From assembly GCA_040220875.1 (NCBI GenBank), contig JAVJVX010000005.1, positions 740,039-804,038 of the forward strand: a stretch of 64,000 nucleotides of DNA. Direction: 5' to 3'. Position 1 is the stretch's first letter. Every line of letters starts with the position of its first letter. This DNA is from Alphaproteobacteria bacterium (lineage in GTDB: Bacteria; Pseudomonadota; Alphaproteobacteria; JAVJVX01). The position numbers and the translations under genes were made by a program. The notes under the pieces are model-generated. The model did no database searches, was not told the origin of the DNA, and saw nothing but the letters and a program-made list of their open reading frames with translations. This document shows positions 18,158 to 27,000 of the stretch, piece by piece.

Positions 18158-19162
18158 GTGGCCCGCGTCTTCGTCACCGGCGCCACCGGTTTCATCGGCC
18201 GCCACCTCGTGCCGGCGCTGCGTGGTGCCGGCCATCACGTGACGGCGGGACTGCGCCGGCCGGAACCGGACACTCCTCCGCTCGCGGCCGATGCGACAGT
18301 CCTCGCGCCCTTCGATAGCGGCAGCGACTGGTCCCGGATCCTGAGCGGCATGGAGGCGGTGGTGCATCTCGCGGGCCGGGCCCATGACATTCACGACATT
18401 CATGACATCCATGACGTTCGGGGCGAACCGGCCGAGGCGGCGCTTCGCGCCGCCAATGTCGGCGCCGTTGCCGAGCTCGCCGGCGCGGCCGGCGAGGCGG
18501 GCGTGCGGCGGTTTATCCATATGAGTACGGCCAAGGTCATGGGCGAGGTCTCCGCCACCCCCTTTCGCGAAACCGACACGCCGCGGCCCCGGGGCGCCTA
18601 TGCCCAATCCAAATACGATGGCGAGACGGTGCTCGCCCGGGCGTGCCGGCCGTTCCCCGGGATGGTGGTGACGGTGCTGCGCCCGCCGCTTGTTTACGGG
18701 CCGGGCGTCGCGGCCAATTTCGCAAGCCTCCTGCGCCTTGCGGGCTCGCCCTGGCCGCTCCCCCTCGCGGGCCTCACGAACAGGCGCAGCCTGATTTACG
18801 TGGCGAACCTGGCGGATGCCGTGCGCCGGGTAATCGAGCGCGCGCCGCCGCTTGGCGGCACGTTCGCCGTCACCGACGGGCCGGCGATGACGTTGGCCGA
18901 AATCATGGCCGGCCTGCGCCGGGCCGCCGGCCGGCCGGCCCGGCTTTTCACCTGTCCCCGGCCAGTGCTGGGACTGGCCCTCGATCTGGCCGGTCGGGCG
19001 ATGGGCCGGCCCGGGCTCAGGACCCGGCTTCTCGGGCAGTTCGAGGTGGATGACAGTGCGTTTCGCCAGGCGTTCGACTGGCAGCCGCCCGTCGATCCGG
19101 CCACCGCCTTCGCGCACACGCTCTGCCGCCGGGGCGCCGCGATCGGCGCGGGGCCAGATTGA
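18158..19162 (+). CDS. NAD-dependent nucleotide-sugar epimerase/dehydratase (extended SDR)
   Basis: The 334-residue product begins at GTG with the FVTGATGFIGRHL Rossmann motif. It carries the catalytic YAQSKYDGE (YxxxK) with upstream HMSTAKVMGE, and LRPPLVYGPGV. This is the pattern of UDP-sugar 4-epimerases such as WbpV-type enzymes, which commonly pair with WecA-type transferases. Exact sugar specificity is not readable. A short tandem array encoding HDI units is inserted right after HLAGRA, before the usual VHxxG-type region. It lies six bases after the transferase gene. Confidence 0.88.
   Translation: MARVFVTGATGFIGRHLVPALRGAGHHVTAGLRRPEPDTPPLAADATVLAPFDSGSDWSRILSGMEAVVHLAGRAHDIHDIHDIHDVRGEPAEAALRAANVGAVAELAGAAGEAGVRRFIHMSTAKVMGEVSATPFRETDTPRPRGAYAQSKYDGETVLARACRPFPGMVVTVLRPPLVYGPGVAANFASLLRLAGSPWPLPLAGLTNRRSLIYVANLADAVRRVIERAPPLGGTFAVTDGPAMTLAEIMAGLRRAAGRPARLFTCPRPVLGLALDLAGRAMGRPGLRTRLLGQFEVDDSAFRQAFDWQPPVDPATAFAHTLCRRGAAIGAGPD
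18383..18418 (+). repeat. 9-base tandem array inside the SDR epimerase gene
   Basis: Four nine-base units (CATGACATT and close variants) run in frame and encode HDIHDIHDIHDV. They sit in a loop after the HLAGRA strand, where family members normally have one such unit. Confidence 0.9.
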
Positions 19163-19231
19163 CGACGACCCGCGCGAATCCCCTGTGGTAGGTTTGCGCC
19201 TGTCTCCCGTTAACGGCCAGAATCCCGAATC

Positions 19232-21148
19232 GTGAACAAGCTTCTGACCCGCGCCAACCTTGCCTTCCTGCATGACATTGTCATGGCGGCGCTTTCCTTT
19301 TTGGCCGCGCTCTACCTGCGGCTGGGCGACCAGATCTGGAGCTATGCGCCCGAGGTCATCTGGCAGGATGGACTGATTTTCGTGGTGGTCACGGCGATCG
19401 TCCTGCGTGCCAGCGGGGTCTATCGCGGTATCTGGCGCTATGCCTCGCTCAACGATCTGATGGCGATCGGGCGCGGTGTGACGCTGTCCATCCTGATTTT
19501 CGTCCCGATCCTGTTTCTGCTGAACCGGGGACAGGATTTCCCGCGCTCGGTCGTCGTCATCAACTGGTTTGTCCTGATCATCATGCTGGGCGCCTCGCGC
19601 TTTCTTTACCGCGCCTACAAGGACCGGCGCCTTGATCTCAAACTGGCGCTCACCGATATGCGTCGCGTACCGGTGCTGCTGATCGGCGCAGGTGACACGG
19701 CCGAACTCTTCATCCGCGATCTCGGCCGCGATCCCGAAGCCAGCTACCGGATCGTCGGCATCCTCGATGACAAGGGCGCGCGGGTGGGGCGCGATATCCA
19801 CGGGATCAAGGTGCTCGGCACGGCCGACGAACTCGAGCCGGCCCTGGCCAGGCTGGCGGCGCAGGGCGAAGCGCCCGAGCGGATCGTCATCGCCAACCGC
19901 GCCATGGACGGTCAGCGCATCCGGGCCATTCTCGACGTTGCCGAGCGCCGCAACATCCCGCTATCGCGCCTGCCGAGCCTGACCGATTTTCGCCCGGGCG
20001 GCGAAGAAAAGCCGGAGATTCGCCCCGTGGCCATCCAGGATCTGCTGGGCCGCCCGCAGGCCGTCCTGCATCGCGAGGACATGCGTGCGCTGATCGAGGG
20101 CAAGCGCGTGCTGGTCACGGGCGCGGGCGGGACGATCGGGGGCGAACTGGTGCGCCAGATCGGCGGCTTCAATCCGGCGGCCCTCCACATGCTCGATCAT
20201 GGGGAATATCTGCTTTACGCGATCGATCTGGAGATCGGCGAACGGCTGCCCGGTCTGCCGCGCCATAAAATACTGGCCGATGTGCGCGACGCCAATCGCG
20301 TGCGCGAGGTGTTTCAGCAGATTGATCCCCAGATCGTGTTCCATGCTGCCGCCCTCAAGCACGTCCCCATCGTCGAGGAAAATCCCTCGGAAGGTGTTCT
20401 GACCAACGTTATCGGCACCCGCAACGTCGCCGATGCGGCGTTCGATCACGGCGTCGAGGTGATGGTGATGATCTCGACCGACAAGGCGGTCAATCCCGTC
20501 AACGTGATGGGGGCCAGCAAGCGACTGGCCGAAGCCTATTGCCAGGCACTCGACCGGGAGAACTCACCAACCCGTTTCGTCACCGTGCGCTTTGGCAACG
20601 TGCTTGGATCGACCGGCTCCGTCGTGCCGCTGTTCGAGCGCCAGCTTCACGCCGGCGGGCCGCTGACGGTGACCCATCCTGAAGTGAAGCGTTACTTCAT
20701 GACAGTGAGGGAAGCGGTGGAATTGGTGCTCGAGGCCTCGACCCTGCGCTATCGCGAGAACATCAACAGTGGCAAGCTGTTCGTTCTGGATATGGGGGAA
20801 CCGGTGCTGATCGCCGATCTGGCGCGGCAGATGATCCGCCTCGCCGGCCTGAGGGAAGGCAGCGACATAAGGATCGAGTATGTGGGTCTCCGTCCGGGCG
20901 AAAAGCTTTCGGAAGAGCTTTTCCATTCGGACGAATCCCTCATGCCCACACCCCATGGCGCCATCCGTCTGGCCGCCCCGCGTGCGGGTGAATTGGCGCA
21001 ACTGCGCGCGGGCATAGCCCGGCTGGAAGAAATGGCGCTCGCCTGGGACGACGCGGCGTGCCGCGCCACACTCGCCGAGCTCGTGCCCGAATACGGCGCG
21101 TCCGCGCAGGAACGCGAACAGAGCCTCGCCAGCGGACAAGGCGGTTGA
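19232..21148 (+). CDS. CapD/WbpM-family membrane-bound nucleotide-sugar 4,6-dehydratase
   Basis: This 638-residue enzyme has four N-terminal membrane helices (about 10-120) and a CoA-binding-like Rossmann domain with LLIGAGDTAELFI near 150. The catalytic SDR domain has VLVTGAGGTIGGELVRQI near 290. The active site reads ISTDKAVNPVNVMGASKRLAE: the usual YxxxK tyrosine is replaced by Met (MGASK), as in WbpM/PglF-type UDP-GlcNAc 4,6-dehydratases. It probably supplies a UDP-4-keto-6-deoxy sugar for the adjacent epimerase and transferase. The start is GTG 19232. The pathway assignment is inference. Confidence 0.92.
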   Translation: MNKLLTRANLAFLHDIVMAALSFLAALYLRLGDQIWSYAPEVIWQDGLIFVVVTAIVLRASGVYRGIWRYASLNDLMAIGRGVTLSILIFVPILFLLNRGQDFPRSVVVINWFVLIIMLGASRFLYRAYKDRRLDLKLALTDMRRVPVLLIGAGDTAELFIRDLGRDPEASYRIVGILDDKGARVGRDIHGIKVLGTADELEPALARLAAQGEAPERIVIANRAMDGQRIRAILDVAERRNIPLSRLPSLTDFRPGGEEKPEIRPVAIQDLLGRPQAVLHREDMRALIEGKRVLVTGAGGTIGGELVRQIGGFNPAALHMLDHGEYLLYAIDLEIGERLPGLPRHKILADVRDANRVREVFQQIDPQIVFHAAALKHVPIVEENPSEGVLTNVIGTRNVADAAFDHGVEVMVMISTDKAVNPVNVMGASKRLAEAYCQALDRENSPTRFVTVRFGNVLGSTGSVVPLFERQLHAGGPLTVTHPEVKRYFMTVREAVELVLEASTLRYRENINSGKLFVLDMGEPVLIADLARQMIRLAGLREGSDIRIEYVGLRPGEKLSEELFHSDESLMPTPHGAIRLAAPRAGELAQLRAGIARLEEMALAWDDAACRATLAELVPEYGASAQEREQSLASGQGG

Positions 21149-21204
21149 TCGCACGTCCCGCCCTCTCCATAAAAAGACATCGCACAATTTGAGGACGCCC
21201 GCCC

Positions 21205-22800
21205 GTGACCGACAAAACCACCACCATCAACCGCGCCCTGATCTCCGTTTCCGACAAGACCGGTCTTGTCGAGCTCAGCCGGTTTCTGATCGCGCATCAG
21301 GTCGAGCTTCTTTCCACCGGCGGCTCGGCGCGGGCGCTGCGCGCGGCGGGCCTGCCGGTGACCGAAGTTTCCGCCCATACGGGTTTCCCCGAAATCATGG
21401 ACGGGCGCGTGAAGACGCTGCATCCGCTGATCCACGGCGGGATTCTCGGGCGGCGCGATGTGCCGGGCCATGTCGATGCCATGGCCGCACACGGCATCAC
21501 GCCGATCGATCTCGTGGTGGTCAATCTTTACCCGTTCGAAGCGACGGTGGATTCAGGCGCGGATTTCGATGCGTGCGTCGAGAATATCGATATCGGCGGC
21601 CCCGCCCTGATCCGGGCGGCGGCGAAGAATCACGGCGATGTCACCATCGTCGTGGACCCCGCGGATTACGAGGCTGTCAGATCGGAGATGACGGCCAATC
21701 AGGGGGCGACGACCGCCGGGCTGCGTCGCCGGCTGGCGCGCAAGGCCTATGCCCGCACCGCCGCCTATGACGCGGCGATTTCGGGCTGGCTGGCGGGCGA
21801 GCTGGGCGAGGCCTGGCCCGAACGCCTGACGGTCACCGGCGAGCGGGCCGAAATATTGCGCTATGGCGAAAACCCCCACCAGTCGGCAGCGTTTTACCGC
21901 GCGATCGAACCTGGGCACGCGCCGCGCCCCGGCGTTGCCACCGCGCGCCAGCTTCAGGGCAAGGCGCTCAGCTACAACAATCTGAACGACACCGATGCCG
22001 CCTTCGAACTGGTGGCGGAATTCGAAGCCCCTACCGTTGCCATCATCAAGCATGCCAACCCGTCCGGCGTCGCCAGCGCCGACACGCTCGCCGCCGCCTA
22101 TGCGCGCGCGCTTGCCTGCGATCCGGTCAGCGCGTTTGGCGGGATCATCGCGGTTAACCGCGCCCTCGATGGCGAGACAGCCGAGAAAATATCCACGCTC
22201 TTCGCCGAGGTGGTGATCGCCCCCGAGATCAGTGCCGAGGCGGCCGAAATTCTGGCCGCGAAAAAAAACCTGCGCGTGCTGGAAACCGGCGCCCTTCCGG
22301 ATCCCGCCGCCGGCGGGATGACGGTGCGCACGCTGGCCGGCGGCTTTCTGGTTCAGGGGCGGGACAATGGCCGGGTGACGGCAGGGGATCTCAAGGTCGT
22401 CACCCGACGCGCCCCCGATGCCCACGAGATGGCCGATCTGCTGATGGCGTTCCGGATTGCCAAACACGTCAAGTCGAACGCCATCGTTTATGTCAGGGAC
22501 GGCGCCAGTGTCGGCATCGGTGCCGGGCAGATGAGCCGCGTGGACTCGTCACGCATCGCGGCCCGCAAGGCTGAGGACGCCGCCCGCGAGGCCGGGCTCG
22601 CGACGCCCCTCACCCGGGGTTCCGTGGTGGCTTCGGACGCGTTTTTTCCGTTTCCGGACGGGCTTCTGGCCGCGGCCGAGGCGGGCGCGACGGCGGTCAT
22701 CCAGCCAGGCGGCTCGGTGCGCGACAATGAGGTGATTGCGGCCGCCGACGAGGCCGGCCTCGCCATGGTCTTTACCGGGATGCGTCACTTCCGCCACTAG
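21205..22800 (+). CDS. purH: bifunctional AICAR formyltransferase/IMP cyclohydrolase
   Basis: PurH performs the last two steps of IMP synthesis. The 531-residue protein shows the cyclohydrolase domain first, with [26 protein letters not shown] and [13 protein letters not shown]. The formyltransferase domain follows, with [38 protein letters not shown] and [12 protein letters not shown]. The start is GTG with GAGGA nine bases upstream. The 3' end overlaps the convergent transporter gene by 29 bases. It closes the plus-strand block; purH next to rsmB/heparinase-type genes is a familiar alphaproteobacterial arrangement. Confidence 0.97.
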   Translation: MTDKTTTINRALISVSDKTGLVELSRFLIAHQVELLSTGGSARALRAAGLPVTEVSAHTGFPEIMDGRVKTLHPLIHGGILGRRDVPGHVDAMAAHGITPIDLVVVNLYPFEATVDSGADFDACVENIDIGGPALIRAAAKNHGDVTIVVDPADYEAVRSEMTANQGATTAGLRRRLARKAYARTAAYDAAISGWLAGELGEAWPERLTVTGERAEILRYGENPHQSAAFYRAIEPGHAPRPGVATARQLQGKALSYNNLNDTDAAFELVAEFEAPTVAIIKHANPSGVASADTLAAAYARALACDPVSAFGGIIAVNRALDGETAEKISTLFAEVVIAPEISAEAAEILAAKKNLRVLETGALPDPAAGGMTVRTLAGGFLVQGRDNGRVTAGDLKVVTRRAPDAHEMADLLMAFRIAKHVKSNAIVYVRDGASVGIGAGQMSRVDSSRIAARKAEDAAREAGLATPLTRGSVVASDAFFPFPDGLLAAAEAGATAVIQPGGSVRDNEVIAAADEAGLAMVFTGMRHFRH

Positions 22801-24082
22801 CGGCGCCGGCTTGAGGCGCGCGGACCGTCGTCAGGATGATGGCACCGGCCGCGATCAGCAGCACCACCATCGCCATTCCTGCGCGCTGGCTGTCGAACAG
22901 CCCCGTAGCCCAGGCGAGAAGGGCGGGCCCCAGGAACGCCGTGACCTTGCCCGAGAGAGCGTAGAGGCCGAACATCTCGGTGCGCAGGTCAGGCGGCGCG
23001 AGATGACCCATGAAGGACCGGCTGCCGGCCTGAACCGGGCCGAAGAACACCGAAAGTGCCAGGCCGAACACCCAGAACAGCGTGGTCGAGGTGACGAAGA
23101 GAAGCGGCGTGCCGAAGGCGATCATCGCGCCGAGACCCAGCAGCACGGTGCGCTTCGAGCCAAGCCAGTCATCGACCCAGGCGAAGGCCGCGGCGCCGAG
23201 CCCGGCGGCCACGTTGAGGGCGATGCCGAACAGAATGACCTGATCGATGGACATGCCGAACGTGCCCGCCGCATACACGCCACCGAAAGAGAAGAGCGTA
23301 TTCAGCCCGTCGATATAGAACATCCGCGAGATCAGGTAACGGGCGATGTTGGCGTTGGCCTTTTCGCGCACATTGCGCACTGTCCGCCAGAGTTGCGCGA
23401 GGCCGGTGCGCACCGCGACCGGAAGGGAGGGCACATCGCCGTTCGCCGGCCGGTCGGGCACCAGCACGAAAATCGGCAGCGAGAACAGCGCAAACCAGAG
23501 CGCCACCAGTATCGTCGTCGCCCTGATATGTTCGGCGCTTTCCCGGGCCAGGCCGAAAGGCGGCGGGTCGGCCTGGATGAGGCCGAAAAGGGCGATCACC
23601 AGACAGCAGAGGCCGCCCAGATAGCCGAGCCCCCAGCCCCAGCCGGACCAGCGGCCGAGCCGCCCCGGCGGGGCGAGTTCGGGCAGCATGGCGTTATAGA
23701 AAACGAGCGAAAGTTCGAATCCGAGCGTGCCGAGGCCGACCAGGATCAGGGCCGGCCAGATCGCCGAGGGATCGGGTGTCACGAACCACAAGAGGGCAGC
23801 GCAGGCGACGGCAAGCGCCGTGAAGAGGGCGAGGGAGGATTTGCGCGGCCCTCTTGCGTCGCTGATCGCGCCCATGATGGGCGCCAGCACCGCGATCGCC
23901 ACGCCGCTGACGGCCAGCGTGTTCCCCCACATCACCGTGCCTGTGGTCTTGTCCGGCGCGACGGCGGTGGTGAAATATGTCGCGAAAATGAAGGTCGAGA
24001 TGATGGTGGGGAAGGCCGAGTTGGCCCAATCGTAAAGACACCAGGCAATGAGCGCTTTTCGGGGTTCCCGGGGATGGGCCAA
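22772..24082 (-). CDS. UMF1-family MFS transporter
   Basis: The 436-residue protein has about twelve membrane segments. The N-terminus [19 protein letters not shown] is diagnostic of the UMF1 group (Unknown Major Facilitator 1), and an [16 protein letters not shown] loop matches the MFS A-motif position. The fungal relative Atg22 exports amino acids from vacuoles; bacterial substrates are not established. The start appears to be TTG at 24082 without a clear ribosome site, ten bases after the glutamate dehydrogenase stop, which suggests co-transcription with it. Its 3' end overlaps purH in antisense by 29 bases, so no separate terminator fits there. Confidence 0.9.
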   Translation of the reverse strand: MAHPREPRKALIAWCLYDWANSAFPTIISTFIFATYFTTAVAPDKTTGTVMWGNTLAVSGVAIAVLAPIMGAISDARGPRKSSLALFTALAVACAALLWFVTPDPSAIWPALILVGLGTLGFELSLVFYNAMLPELAPPGRLGRWSGWGWGLGYLGGLCCLVIALFGLIQADPPPFGLARESAEHIRATTILVALWFALFSLPIFVLVPDRPANGDVPSLPVAVRTGLAQLWRTVRNVREKANANIARYLISRMFYIDGLNTLFSFGGVYAAGTFGMSIDQVILFGIALNVAAGLGAAAFAWVDDWLGSKRTVLLGLGAMIAFGTPLLFVTSTTLFWVFGLALSVFFGPVQAGSRSFMGHLAPPDLRTEMFGLYALSGKVTAFLGPALLAWATGLFDSQRAGMAMVVLLIAAGAIILTTVRAPQAGAASGGSDASR

Positions 24083-24092
24083 GGGGGGCGGC

Positions 24093-27000
24093 CTAGGCGT
24101 TCACCAGGGCGCGGACCTGGCGATTGGCAACAGCCAGCATGGCGATATCGACGGCCGGCGCGGTTTCGAGCTCGTGCAGAATGGCTTCGAGCCGCTTGAT
24201 TGCATGCGTGCGCGCCGCACCCCAGGCCTCGATCATCACATCCACGTTCTCGATTCCGCCCGCCGTTTCCAGGATCCGCATCGTCAGCGCCGACTGGTTG
24301 GCATAAAGATCATCCAGCATGGCATCAACCGCCTGTTTGTCCCAGCGCGATTCGGTCGCCACACCCCGCGCGAAACCGCGCAGCCGATCAAAACCGAACC
24401 GCGTACCGGCGCCGAAATATGTCCGCGCCACACCGCTGACCTCGAGACCCTCCGTGCTGGCGATCTTGACGACATCGCAGCCCGAAGCGAGCAGATCGAA
24501 ACTGGCAACTGTCCAGGCCAGGTCGTCCGGCACGCCGGCCGCCGTAAGCGGCGCCGCCGCCTCGCTCAGCGAGGTGCGATCGCGCTCCGCCACGAGATTG
24601 CCGATCTCATCGGCAAGGATGCGTATGCCGGCCCCGTATTCCGCCGTCACCGCCGCCGTATCGATGGGGTGGGGCAGATTGAGCAGGAACCAGAGACTGC
24701 AGCGCTGGATCAGATCAGCGATCGCGATCAGCATATCTGTCTGCATGCCCGCCGCTACCCTGTTGTCGAGTGCCTCGATCTCCTCCCAAAGCCGGCGCAG
24801 ATCGAACACATCGCGCGTGACCGCATAGGCCCGGACGATTTCAGGCAGGTCGAGGCCCGTGCGCTCGGCCATGCGGGTGACGAAGCCGGGCCCGGCCCGG
24901 TTGACGAGACTGTTGGTCGCGCGGGTCGCGATGATCTCGCGGCGCAGGCGATGGTCGAGCAGCGCCTGCGTGTGACCTTCGGCCATCTGGGTCGGGAAAT
25001 ATTTGATCAGATCCCCTTCCAGCAATTCGTCATCGGGCAGATCCGAAGGCAGCAGGCCGTCATAAAGGGCGATCTTGGCGTAGCCCAGCAACACCGCCAG
25101 TTCGGGCCGGGTCAGGCCCTGGCCCTGGACCTGGCGTTCCGTGAGCTTCTCATCATCGGGCAGGAATTCGATCTGCCGGTTGAGCCGCCCGGAGCGTTCC
25201 AGCCAGCGGATCAGCGCGACATGCTCGTCAAGCGCATCCGTCCCGCGCGCCTGCTCCACTGACAGGGCCTGGGTCTGCAGGTAGTTGTCGCGCAGCACAA
25301 GCGCGGCCACCTCATCCGTCATCTCCTCGAGAAGCCGGTCGCGTTGCTTCATGGTCATGTCGCCGGCTTCCAGCACACCGCGCAACGCGATCTTGATGTT
25401 GACCTCGTGATCCGAGCAATCGACGCCGGCCGAATTGTCGATGGCGTCCGTATTCAGCCGCCCGCCCCCAAGCGCGTATTCGATGCGCCCGCGCTGGGTC
25501 ACGCCCAGATTGGCGCCTTCGCCGATTACCTGGGCACGGACATCGGCCGCGTCGACACGCAGCGCGTCATTCGCCCGGTCATCGGCCTCGGCCTGGGATT
25601 CGGTCATCGCCTTGACGTAAGTGCCGATGCCACCAAACCATAAGAGCTCGGTTTCGGCCGTCAGCATGGTGCGGATCAACTCGGCCGGGGTCATCTTGTC
25701 CGACTTGGCGCCAAACAGCGCCTTTATTTCCGGCGTCAGGGTGACGCTCTTGGCCGAGCGTTCGAAAATCCCGCCGCCGTTCGAAATGAGGGATCGGTCA
25801 TAGTCGGCCCAACTCGAGCGCGGCTCTTTGAACAGCCGCTCGCGCTCGCGGAACCCGGCTTCCGGATCCGGATCGGGATCGATGAAGATATGCTGGTGAT
25901 TGAAGGCGCCGATCAGCTTGATGTGGCGCGAGAGCAGCATTCCGTTGCCGAAGACATCGCCAGACATGTCGCCGACACCGATGACGGTGAAATCCTCGGA
26001 CTGGATGTCCTTGCCCATTTCGCGGAAATGGCGTTTGACGGATTCCCAGGCGCCGCGCGCCGTGATCCCCATCTTTTTATGGTCGTAGCCGGCGGAGCCG
26101 CCCGATGCGAAAGCATCGTCGAGCCAGAAGCCGTAATCACGCGACACACCATTGGCGATATCCGAGAAGGTCGCCGTGCCCTTGTCGGCCGCGACGACGA
26201 GATACGGATCATCATCGTCGTGGCGCAGCACCCCGGCCGGCGCCACTACCGAGCCCTCCTTCAAATTGTCGGTGAGATCGAGGAGGCCGGATATGAAAGT
26301 CTTGTAGCAGGCGATGACCTCTTCCATCAGCGCCTCACGTCCGCCCTCCGCCGGCGGCCTCTTGACCACGAACCCGCCCTTGGAGCCAACCGGCACGATG
26401 ACGGCGTTCTTGACCATCTGAGCCTTCATCAGGCCGAGGATTTCGGTCCGGAAATCCTCGCGCCGGTCGGACCAGCGCAGCCCGCCGCGCGCCACCTTGC
26501 CGCCGCGCAGGTGAATGCCCTCGACCCGCGGCGAGTAGACGAAGATTTCGTAGCGCGGCCGCGGCAAGGGCAGGTCATCCACCTCCTCACTGTCGATCTT
26601 GAACGACACATATTCCTTGAAGCGCAATTCCGGATCGGGCGTGATTTCGTCGTCCGCCGGCCGGCCTTCGCTTTCCTGGAAAATATTCGTCCGCAGCACC
26701 GAACGGAAGAAATTGTGAAACCGGCGCAGGATGCGGTCTTCGTCGAGATTGGCGACCTGCTCCAGCGCCTCTTCGATCCGCACATTGAGCTCTACCGCGC
26801 GGACGTGGCGGTGGCCATCGTCCTCGAGATTGAACAGGGTGCGGATGAGCTCGCTGAGAAGCACCACCACATTCGGGTTCCGATCCAGCGTGTCCTGCAT
26901 ATAGGGTTCGGAAAACGTGATGCCCGTCTGACGCAGATACTTGCAACAGGTGCGGAAGTACACAACCTCACGCCAGGTCAGCCCGGCGCGGAGAACCAGT

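Noticed and set aside
17078..19801. 907-codon minus-strand frame opposite the glycan genes
   Set aside because: It lies antisense to three well-supported genes and has charged low-complexity composition without motifs.
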